Source: Afipia sp.
GTDB lineage: Bacteria > Pseudomonadota > Alphaproteobacteria > Rhizobiales > Xanthobacteraceae
Direction of reading: 5' to 3'
DNA length: 64,000 nt
Assembly: GCA_017308575.1 (NCBI GenBank)
Contig: JAFKEQ010000003.1
Location: 868,001-932,000, forward strand
How positions within the stretch are numbered: position 1 is the stretch's first letter; each line of letters begins with the position of its first letter. Below the pieces are notes generated by a model. It was not told the origin of the DNA. It saw only the letters and a list, made by a program, of their open reading frames with translations, and did no database searches. Both the position numbers and the translations under genes were made by a program. Positions 52,883 to 59,985 of this stretch are shown here, one piece after another.

Positions 52883-53854
52883 ATGAAAAAAGCTGCAATT
52901 GCTCTGGGATTGCTTTCCGCAGTGGCCTTTGCGTCACCGCTGGCTGCACAGGATCTTCCGAAGGTGTCCATCGTCGTGTTCGGTGCGCCGTCACTCGGTG
53001 CATTCCTGCCGCCGGTGATCAAGGCGCAGAAGCTCGACGAGAAGAATGGCCTTTCGATCAGCTTCGAGGAGCGGACGCCGGACGCCTACACCGCGCAGTT
53101 CAACTCCGGTGAATTCAAGGTCGGCGGCAGCGCTTCGCTGCTCACCGTCGGCCTGGCTGACGTGCGCGGCGTCAAGGTTACCTATCTCTTCAATCTCTTC
53201 GACTTCTGGGGCGCCGTCGTGACATCGCGCCCTGAGGTCAAGTCGCTGAAGGATCTTGAAGGCAAGGATCTCGCCGCGGCGAAGGGAACGACTAATTATG
53301 TGATGTTCGACTGGTTCGCCCGCCAGCTTGGCGTGGACACCAGCAAGCTGTCGGTCGTCAACACCGCAACCCCGGGACTGGTCGGCTATGCGCTCGCGGA
53401 TCGCGCGACGGCAGTTCAGCTCTGGGAGCCCGCCTATACGACGCTGCATTCCAAGAAGCCAAGCATCCGGATGCTTGATCTGAAGATTCAGGAAAACTGG
53501 AAGAAAGCAACGGGCAGCACGAACATTCCGTATCTCGGTGTCGCCGCACATGTCGAGTGGGCCGAAAAGAACAAGAATCTGATTCCAAAGCTCTATAATG
53601 CTTACAAGCAGGCGGCTGCATGGGTCACTGCCAATCCGGACGATGCTGCGAAATTGATCGCGAGCAAAGGAACGGATGACGATCGCAAGGCGATCGCCGA
53701 TCTGATCCGCGCCAATGACCGTCTTGGCATGAATCTGCGCCCGGCGGCTGAAGTGGGCAAGGAGATCAAGGCTGTGTACGACGCGGGCCGGTCGATCGCA
53801 TTCCTTCCATCTGATCCATCTCCCGCAACGATCTATCAGGGACCGGTGAAATGA
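52883..53854 (+). CDS. NitT/TauT-type ABC substrate-binding protein
   Basis: A 323-residue binding protein with a clear signal peptide (MKKAAIALGLLSAVAFASPL, cut near LAAQD). The mature part has the two-domain fold with VVFGAPSLGAFLPPVIKAQKL and ALADRATAVQLWEPAYTTL. It is linked to the next two genes: the stop overlaps the permease start by four bases. The importer is probably for the substrate of the molybdenum hydroxylase pathway. It is not a copy of the one at 37.8 kb; the two differ clearly. Confidence 0.93.
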   Translation: MKKAAIALGLLSAVAFASPLAAQDLPKVSIVVFGAPSLGAFLPPVIKAQKLDEKNGLSISFEERTPDAYTAQFNSGEFKVGGSASLLTVGLADVRGVKVTYLFNLFDFWGAVVTSRPEVKSLKDLEGKDLAAAKGTTNYVMFDWFARQLGVDTSKLSVVNTATPGLVGYALADRATAVQLWEPAYTTLHSKKPSIRMLDLKIQENWKKATGSTNIPYLGVAAHVEWAEKNKNLIPKLYNAYKQAAAWVTANPDDAAKLIASKGTDDDRKAIADLIRANDRLGMNLRPAAEVGKEIKAVYDAGRSIAFLPSDPSPATIYQGPVK

Positions 53855-54660
53855 CGGCTGCGCAGTATCAGGACTCGAGCGCGTCCAGACTGGGCATGGC
53901 GGCGCTTCGCGGAGCGGCATCGTATATCGTGCCGCTCGGCGTGATCGCGGTAATCTGGCAGATTGCCTCGCTCTTCTTCCCGCCATTCCTGTTTCCATCG
54001 CTGGTGGACGTCTTCTGGCGTTTCATCAGCATCGTGACGGACTGGTCTCAGTTCGTGGACGTTCTCGCGACTGTACTGCGTATTCTTGCCGGACTGGCCG
54101 GTGCGTTCCTGATCGGAGCGCTGCTGGCGGTCCTGATGGCCCGCTCGCGCCTCGCTCATGACTTTCTCTCGCCGGCCTTGACCCTGTTTCAGGGCATTCC
54201 GGCGCTGTCATGGGTCGTATTCGCGATCATCTGGTTTCATGGCATCGAGTCGCGCATCTTTTTCATCATGGTGATGACGACGCTTCCGGCGTTTTCGTTC
54301 CAGGTGCTGGGTGCGCTTCAGGGCATGTCGCGCGATCTGACGGAAATGGTCATGAGTTTCCGTCCGTCGCGCGCCAAGCTCTTCACTGCGATGATCATTC
54401 CGGCGATCCTTCCCGACATCCTGACAGCCTGGAAGGTCAACCTCGGCAACGCCTCGCGCGTCGTTGTCGTCGCCGAGCTTGTCGGCGCCACAGGCGGTGT
54501 CGGCTATCAGCTTCTTCAACAGCAGCAGGTCTTCGATATGGCCGGTGCTTTGGCATGGACGCTGCAACTCGTGGTCTTCGTCCTGGTTGTGCAGGCGATC
54601 CTGACCCTTATCGAGAAGATCGCATTTCGTTACCGTGCAGTTTCGGAGCGTGCGCTATGA
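53851..54660 (+). CDS. NitT/TauT-type ABC transporter permease
   Basis: A 269-residue inner-membrane protein with six likely helices. The coupling loop is in FRPSRAKLFTAMIIPAILPDI, followed by NASRVVVVAELVGATGGVGYQLL. It forms an importer with the binding protein and the ATPase on either side and overlaps both by ATGA-type junctions. Confidence 0.93.
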   Translation: MTAAQYQDSSASRLGMAALRGAASYIVPLGVIAVIWQIASLFFPPFLFPSLVDVFWRFISIVTDWSQFVDVLATVLRILAGLAGAFLIGALLAVLMARSRLAHDFLSPALTLFQGIPALSWVVFAIIWFHGIESRIFFIMVMTTLPAFSFQVLGALQGMSRDLTEMVMSFRPSRAKLFTAMIIPAILPDILTAWKVNLGNASRVVVVAELVGATGGVGYQLLQQQQVFDMAGALAWTLQLVVFVLVVQAILTLIEKIAFRYRAVSERAL

Positions 54661-55421
54661 CGACGAACGATATCGAGAAGACCGCGATTTCTCTCGAGAA
54701 GGTCTCGAAGGTTTTCGGCAAAGCGGGTGCAGGCGCATTCACGGCGGTGGATACTCTGGATTTGCAAGTCGCGCAGGGGCAGATGCTTGCGCTGCTCGGA
54801 AAGACCGGCTGCGGCAAGTCCACGATCTTCAATATGATCGCCGGGTTGACCGAACCGACCAAGGGCAGCGTCACCGTCGACGGTCACGATCCTTTCCGCC
54901 AATTCGACGCGTTTCGCGGCAAGATGGCGATCGTCTTCCAGGGCGACCGGCTGCTGCCGTGGCGGACGGCGATCGAGAATGTCGAGCTTGGATTGGAGAT
55001 TCTCGGCAAATCCAACGACGAACGCAGAGCCATCGCGGAACGCTGGCTGGAAACGCTTGGTCTGCGCGGTCACGAGAATGACTATCCGCATGCACTGTCC
55101 GGCGGCATGCGGCAGCGCGTGTCCATTGCGCGCGCATTCGCGACCAATGCCAACATCCTGCTTTGCGATGAGCCTTTCTCTGCACTCGATGAAATGACGG
55201 CTCGCAAGCTGCGTGCCGAATTCGTCAAGCTGGTGAAGGAGAACGGCAAGACCGCTGTCTTCATTACGCACTCCATTAACGAGGCATTGGAAATCGGCGA
55301 CCGGATCGTGGTTCTGAAGCGCCCGGCGAATATCGCGATCGACGTTCTGCTCACGCCGGAAGCCAAGGCGGAGAAGCAGGAAGTCATTCGCGGGCAAATA
55401 CAGAGCGTATTGGCTGCATAA
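54657..55421 (+). CDS. NitT/TauT-type ABC transporter ATPase
   Basis: A 254-residue ATP-binding subunit. Walker A is GKTGCGKST, the Q-loop IVFQGDRLLPWRT, the signature LSGGMRQRV, Walker B ILLCDEPFSALDE and the switch His in FITHSINEA. The ATG at 54657 overlaps the permease stop; a longer open frame begins at 54210 but it lies inside the permease gene. It completes the second importer. Confidence 0.93.
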   Translation: MTTNDIEKTAISLEKVSKVFGKAGAGAFTAVDTLDLQVAQGQMLALLGKTGCGKSTIFNMIAGLTEPTKGSVTVDGHDPFRQFDAFRGKMAIVFQGDRLLPWRTAIENVELGLEILGKSNDERRAIAERWLETLGLRGHENDYPHALSGGMRQRVSIARAFATNANILLCDEPFSALDEMTARKLRAEFVKLVKENGKTAVFITHSINEALEIGDRIVVLKRPANIAIDVLLTPEAKAEKQEVIRGQIQSVLAA

Positions 55422-55446
55422 ACAAAAAAATATGGGAGGACGTCCG

Positions 55447-56463
55447 ATGGCTGTGGTGAAGAATCGTAAGGGTAACAAGAAGGCTTCGCTGATCGCGTCT
55501 GCCGCGATCGCCGCGGCGATGACTTTCGTCGGCATCGAAAGCGGCCGAGCCGCCGATGACTGGCCTAGCCGTCCCATCACCATGATCAATCCCTTCGCGG
55601 CTGGCGGACCGAACGATGTCCCGGCGCGCATGTTTGCCCAGCGCATGGGCGAAGTTCTCGGCCAGCAGGTCATTGTTGAAAATGTCGGCGGGGCTGGCGG
55701 CATGATCGGCGCGCAGCGTGTCGCCAAGGCGGCGCCGGACGGTTACACGTTCCTGGTCGGCACGGTCGGAACGCAGGCGCAGAACCAGCTTCTTTATAAA
55801 AAGCCGGCTTACGATGCGACCAAGGACTTCACCAGTGTGGGCCTGTTTCTTGAAGCGCCGCTGGTGCTGGTCGCCCGCAAGGACTTTCCGGCGAGCAATC
55901 TGAAAGACTTCGTCGCTTACGCAAAGCAAAACGGCTCGAAGATGCAGTTTGCCTCGGCGGGTACCGGTTCGGCCATTCATCTCGGCTGCGCCCTGCTGAA
56001 CTCGGTGACGGGCATCGACGTCGTTCACGTGCCTTATCGCGGTGCGAATCCGGCCATGCAGGATCTCGCCAGCGGGCGCGTGGATTATCTGTGCGATATC
56101 GTGACGACGGCGAAGCCTCAGATCGATGGCGGCGCGATCAAGCCGATCGCGATTCTCACGGATGCTCGGTCACCGGCGCTTCCGAACGTGCCGACCGCGG
56201 TCGAACAGGGCTTCGACGTCAAGGCCTATACGTGGAATGCGTATTTCCTGCCCAAGGGCACGCCGGAGGCGATCGTCACCAAGCTCAACAAGGCGATGCT
56301 TGCAGCGATGCACGATCCTGCGATCAAGCAGAAGCTCGAGAGTGCGGGCCTGAGAATTGTGCCGGATGATCGCGCGACGCCGCAGTATCTGGACGGCTTC
56401 GTTAAAAGCGAAATCGAAAAATGGTCGGGACCGATCAAGGCGATCGGCGTTCAGATCGATTGA
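55447..56463 (+). CDS. TctC/Bug-family periplasmic solute-binding protein
   Basis: A 338-residue Bug-family protein. I chose ATG 55447, with GGGAGGA seven bases upstream; an ATG at 55432 overlaps that ribosome site. The signal peptide runs to about residue 35 (LIASAAIAAAMTFVGIESGRA). The fold signature is RPITMINPFAAGGPNDVPARM, with VENVGGAGGMIGAQRV and HVPYRGANPAMQDLASG. It is the second TctC-like orphan of the window and closes the third module. Confidence 0.92.
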   Translation: MAVVKNRKGNKKASLIASAAIAAAMTFVGIESGRAADDWPSRPITMINPFAAGGPNDVPARMFAQRMGEVLGQQVIVENVGGAGGMIGAQRVAKAAPDGYTFLVGTVGTQAQNQLLYKKPAYDATKDFTSVGLFLEAPLVLVARKDFPASNLKDFVAYAKQNGSKMQFASAGTGSAIHLGCALLNSVTGIDVVHVPYRGANPAMQDLASGRVDYLCDIVTTAKPQIDGGAIKPIAILTDARSPALPNVPTAVEQGFDVKAYTWNAYFLPKGTPEAIVTKLNKAMLAAMHDPAIKQKLESAGLRIVPDDRATPQYLDGFVKSEIEKWSGPIKAIGVQID

Positions 56464-56837
56464 TCCATTGTTGATTGCGGATCTCGTTGCACGGCAACGG
56501 TGATCCGCAGATCATGGCGTAGTGCCCGATACCGGGGCGCAGCCATAGTCGCGCATGATGAGCCACGGTTATGGCGGCGTCCCGGCTTGCCTTGTCGATA
56601 TAACCAATTGATACGACGAATGTATTCTTGTATTGCGGTTCGATTCCACGCGAACCTTGGGCATTTCTGCTGAAGCTTCCTTAGTCCGGGGCAACTGGCA
56701 GAGGAACGGGCTCGATCACCACGGCGCAGCCAGCCCGCCAACCAGCTTTCAGCTTTGAGGTTTTCCCCATTATGCTGGCCGGAAAGTTCTGGCGAACTTT
56801 TGGGCGATATTGATGTGGTGGACCGGAGAAGCGCTTC
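56464..56837. other. Gene-free stretch between the TctC and LysR genes
   Basis: A 374-base gap. It holds a strong hairpin near its start (56477-56508) and the promoter side of the LysR gene. No small gene or repeat was recognised in the rest. Confidence 0.5.
56477..56508 (+). terminator. Long hairpin after the TctC gene
   Basis: GCGGATC-t-CGTTGC (56477-56490), loop ACG, and GCAACG-gt-GATCCGC (56494-56508) form a two-part stem of 13 pairs with an uneven internal bulge, 14 bases past the TctC stop. No T run follows, so it may stabilise the message or aid Rho-dependent ending. Confidence 0.45.
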
Positions 56838-57731
56838 TTGATTGAAAAACTCGAACTGCTGCTTGCCCTCGCGAAGGAGCGCCATTTCGGCCGCGCAGCG
56901 GAGGCGTGCGGCGTAACGCAGCCGACCATGTCGACCAGCCTGAAGCAGCTCGAGGAAATCCTCGGGGTCATGCTGGTCGAGCGCGGCTCCCGTTTCGTCG
57001 GGTTTACGCCGGAGGGCGAGCGCACACTCGATTGGGCGCGGCGCATCGTCGGCGATGCCCGCGCCATGCGGCAGGAAATCAATTCGCTCAAGGACGGTCT
57101 GTCCGGCGAGCTTCGCATCGCTGCGATCCCGACCGTGCTTGGCATGGTCGCCTCGCTCACGACGCCGTTTCGCATGCGGCATCCGAACGTGCGTTTCCGC
57201 ATCGTGTCGTGCACGTCGTCCGACGTGCTCGGCCTGCTGGAAAATCTCGAGGTCGATGCCGGCCTGACCTACATCGAGAACGAGCCCGTTGGAAAGGTGC
57301 GCGCCATTCCTCTCTATCGCGAAAGCTATCGCTTGCTGACCGCGCCGGACGGCATGTTTGGCGATCGCGATGAGGTGACATGGAAGGAAGTCGGGCAGGT
57401 GCCTTTATGTCTCCTGACGCCGGACATGCAGAATCGCCGGATCATCGACAAGGCGTTGAAGGATGCGGGGACGGAAGCCACCCCGATGCTGACGTCTAAT
57501 TCGATCATCGTCCTCTATACGCATGTGAAGACGGGGCGCTGGTCCAGCGTGATGCCCGCGAAACTCGCCGAGACACTTGGCTTCTCCGATGCCGTGCGAA
57601 GCATTCCGATTGTGGACCCGCTTGTCACCTACAGCATCGGGCTTGTGACCCAGCCGCGCGACCCCATGACGTCGCTTCTTGAGGCGCTGGTTCAGGTAGC
57701 AAAGGAGGTTGCTCCGACACTCGAAAGCTGA
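56838..57731 (+). CDS. LysR-family regulator, likely of the formate dehydrogenase operon
   Basis: A 297-residue LysR regulator starting at TTG 56838. The helix-turn-helix is in LAKERHFGRAAEACGVTQPTMSTSLKQLEE and the ligand domain begins GELRIAAIPTVLGMVASL. Similar regulators (FdsR) stand ahead of fds operons and respond to formate, and this one is directly upstream of fdsG in the same direction, so it is the best candidate. The 216-base gap before fdsG holds a dyad that may be its operator. Confidence 0.88.
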   Translation: MIEKLELLLALAKERHFGRAAEACGVTQPTMSTSLKQLEEILGVMLVERGSRFVGFTPEGERTLDWARRIVGDARAMRQEINSLKDGLSGELRIAAIPTVLGMVASLTTPFRMRHPNVRFRIVSCTSSDVLGLLENLEVDAGLTYIENEPVGKVRAIPLYRESYRLLTAPDGMFGDRDEVTWKEVGQVPLCLLTPDMQNRRIIDKALKDAGTEATPMLTSNSIIVLYTHVKTGRWSSVMPAKLAETLGFSDAVRSIPIVDPLVTYSIGLVTQPRDPMTSLLEALVQVAKEVAPTLES

Positions 57732-57812
57732 TCCCGGGACAGGCGGGCCGGGACCATCTCATTGCGGTGCAAGGTATCATTTGGCCGTCATTCTGGCGGC
57801 TAACCCATTCTT

Positions 57813-57829
57813 CTCATTTCTAAAATGAG
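57813..57829. promoter_or_regulatory. Dyad upstream of the fds operon
   Basis: CTCATTT-CTA-AAATGAG is a perfect seven-base inverted repeat in the 216-base gap between the LysR gene and fdsG. It lies about 120 bases before the fdsG start. The T-rich and A-rich halves fit the loose LysR pattern of a short dyad. It is a candidate site for the LysR protein. Confidence 0.5.
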
Positions 57830-57947
57830 TCATTTGATTTTCTTATCGATCTGATTTCCGTATCGCAGCATAGGATGGCTGCATTGATCTTTAGAGGGAT
57901 TCTCATTCTCTTGAACGCATACGCGATGTGCGCGAACGAGAGTGTCT

Positions 57948-58424
57948 ATGCCGTCAGCATACGAAGCCTGGAGTCCCGAAAGAGGTGCGGAGATCATTGC
58001 TGCTCACAGGCAGCTTGAGGGGCCCACCATTGTCATCCTACACGCCGTTCAGGACGCGTTCGGTTATGTGCCGGAGCCGGTGATCCCGATGATCGCCGAG
58101 GCGCTTAATCTCTCTCGCGCGGAAGTGCACGGCGTCTTCACATTCTATCACGACTTCCGCCACGAGCCTGCGGGCCGGCATGTGCTCAAGCTCTGCCGTG
58201 CTGAGGCTTGTCAGGCTGCGGGCGGTGATGCGCTGGCCGCTCATGCCGAGAAAAAGCTCGGTATTCCGCTCGGGAATACGACGGCGGATGGCCGCGTTAC
58301 CCTTGAGCCGATCTATTGTCTGGGCCTCTGTGCGACCGCGCCATCGGCGATGCTGGATGGCAAACTGGTCGGGCGCCTCGATACCAAACGTATCGATGCT
58401 CTGGTTTCGGAGGCACAGCGATGA
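57948..58424 (+). CDS. fdsG: Formate dehydrogenase gamma subunit (NuoE-like)
   Basis: A 158-residue 2Fe-2S protein like NuoE of complex I. The four cluster Cys are in KLCRAEACQAAGG and IYCLGLCATAPS. It starts at ATG 57948 (MPSAYEAWSPERGAE), with GAGAG six bases ahead; GTG 57942 is also in frame. It carries electrons between the FMN subunit and the catalytic subunit of the soluble NAD-dependent enzyme. Its stop overlaps the fdsB start. Confidence 0.93.
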   Translation: MPSAYEAWSPERGAEIIAAHRQLEGPTIVILHAVQDAFGYVPEPVIPMIAEALNLSRAEVHGVFTFYHDFRHEPAGRHVLKLCRAEACQAAGGDALAAHAEKKLGIPLGNTTADGRVTLEPIYCLGLCATAPSAMLDGKLVGRLDTKRIDALVSEAQR

Positions 58425-59974
58425 CCCTGCGCCTTTACGTTCCACGCGATGCGGCTGCTGTTTCCGTCGGTGCAGACGAGGTTGCTGACGCGTTCGAAGC
58501 CGTTGCCGCGGAGCGCAACATTGCCGTCGAGATTATCCGCACCGGATCGCGCGGCCTGTTGTGGCTGGAGCCGATGATCGAGGTCGCGACCGCGGAAGGG
58601 CGAGTCGCGTTCGGTCCGGTCACCGAGGCCGACGTGGAATCCATTCTCGCTGCTGCTGCGTCGAACGGCGCGCATCCCCTGCGACTTGGTGTCACGGACG
58701 AGATTCCATGGCTCAAGCGCCAGACACGTTTGACCTTTGTGCGCTGCGGCGTGATCGATCCACGCTCGGTCGAAGACTATCGTGCGCATGACGGTTACAA
58801 GGGTCTTGAGCGGGCGGTGACGCTGGGCTCCGACGGCATTCTGGCCGATGTGAAGACCTCCGGTCTGCGCGGCCGTGGCGGCGCGGGTTTTCCGACTGCG
58901 ATCAAGTGGACCACCGTTGCGCAGACCCAGGCCGATCAGAAGTACATCGTCTGCAACGCGGACGAGGGCGACAGCGGCACCTTCGCCGACCGCATGATCA
59001 TGGAAGGCGATCCCTTTGTGGTGATCGAGGGCATGACCATCGCGGGCATCGCGGTGGGTGCGACCCGCGGTTACATCTATATCCGTTCCGAATATCCGCA
59101 TGCCGTCGAGGCGATGAATGCCGCGATCGTGGCAGCACGCAAGGCCGGTTATCTCGGCAAGTCGGTCGCCGGATCGAAATTCGCATTCGATATGGAAGTT
59201 CGTGTCGGCGCAGGCGCGTATGTCTGTGGCGAGGAAACCTCGCTGCTGGAAAGCCTCGAAGGCCGCCGCGGCCTTGTGCGCGCCAAGCCGCCGCTGCCTG
59301 CTCACCATGGCTTGTTCGGCAAGCCGACCGTCATCAACAACGTGCTGTCGTTCGCCGCCATTCCGTTCATTCTCAACAACGGCGCGCAGGCCTACGCCGA
59401 TTTCGGCATGGGACGGTCACGCGGCACCATGCCGATCCAGCTTGCGGGCAATATCAAATACGGCGGATTGTTCGAGGTTGCCTTCGGCATCACGCTCGGC
59501 GAACTAATCGATGATATCGGCGGTGGGACATTCACGGACCGCCCGGTCCGGGCCGTGCAAGTCGGTGGCCCGCTCGGTGCGTATTTCCCGCGCGCGTTGT
59601 TCGATACGCCGTTCGAATACGAATCCTTCGCGGCCAGGGATGGCCTGATCGGCCATGGCGGCATCGTCGTGTTCGACGACACCGTAGATATGTCGAAGCA
59701 GGCCCGCTTCGCGATGGAGTTCTGCGCCATCGAGTCCTGCGGGAAGTGCACGCCATGCCGCATCGGCTCGACCCGCGGCGTGGAAACCATCGACAAGATC
59801 AGGGCAGGCAACAAGACGGCGGCGAATATCGCCGTGCTGGAAGACCTTTGCCAGACCATGAAGTTCGGTTCGCTCTGTGCGCTCGGCGGCTTCACTCCGT
59901 ACCCGGTGATGAGCGCTTTGAAGAATTTCCCGGACGATTTCGGCGCGGCGCCGCGCCTGCAAGCTGCTGAATAA
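58421..59974 (+). CDS. fdsB: Formate dehydrogenase beta subunit (NuoF-like)
   Basis: A 517-residue diaphorase subunit that reduces NAD+. The N-terminal 2Fe-2S-like domain (about 1-120) precedes the NADH/FMN domain, with GLRGRGGAGFPTAIKW and ADEGDSGTFADR. The 4Fe-4S cluster is ESCGKCTPCRIGSTRG with a later Cys in SLCALGGF. The start ATG 58421 gives the ATGA overlap with fdsG. It works with FdsG and FdsA in the cytoplasm. Confidence 0.94.
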   Translation: MTLRLYVPRDAAAVSVGADEVADAFEAVAAERNIAVEIIRTGSRGLLWLEPMIEVATAEGRVAFGPVTEADVESILAAAASNGAHPLRLGVTDEIPWLKRQTRLTFVRCGVIDPRSVEDYRAHDGYKGLERAVTLGSDGILADVKTSGLRGRGGAGFPTAIKWTTVAQTQADQKYIVCNADEGDSGTFADRMIMEGDPFVVIEGMTIAGIAVGATRGYIYIRSEYPHAVEAMNAAIVAARKAGYLGKSVAGSKFAFDMEVRVGAGAYVCGEETSLLESLEGRRGLVRAKPPLPAHHGLFGKPTVINNVLSFAAIPFILNNGAQAYADFGMGRSRGTMPIQLAGNIKYGGLFEVAFGITLGELIDDIGGGTFTDRPVRAVQVGGPLGAYFPRALFDTPFEYESFAARDGLIGHGGIVVFDDTVDMSKQARFAMEFCAIESCGKCTPCRIGSTRGVETIDKIRAGNKTAANIAVLEDLCQTMKFGSLCALGGFTPYPVMSALKNFPDDFGAAPRLQAAE

Positions 59975-59985
59975 GGACAGACACC

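Noticed and set aside
56308..56330. Another TetR-type operator (GCACGATCCTGCGA)
   Set aside because: It lies inside the TctC coding sequence, breaks the palindrome and has no matching flanks.
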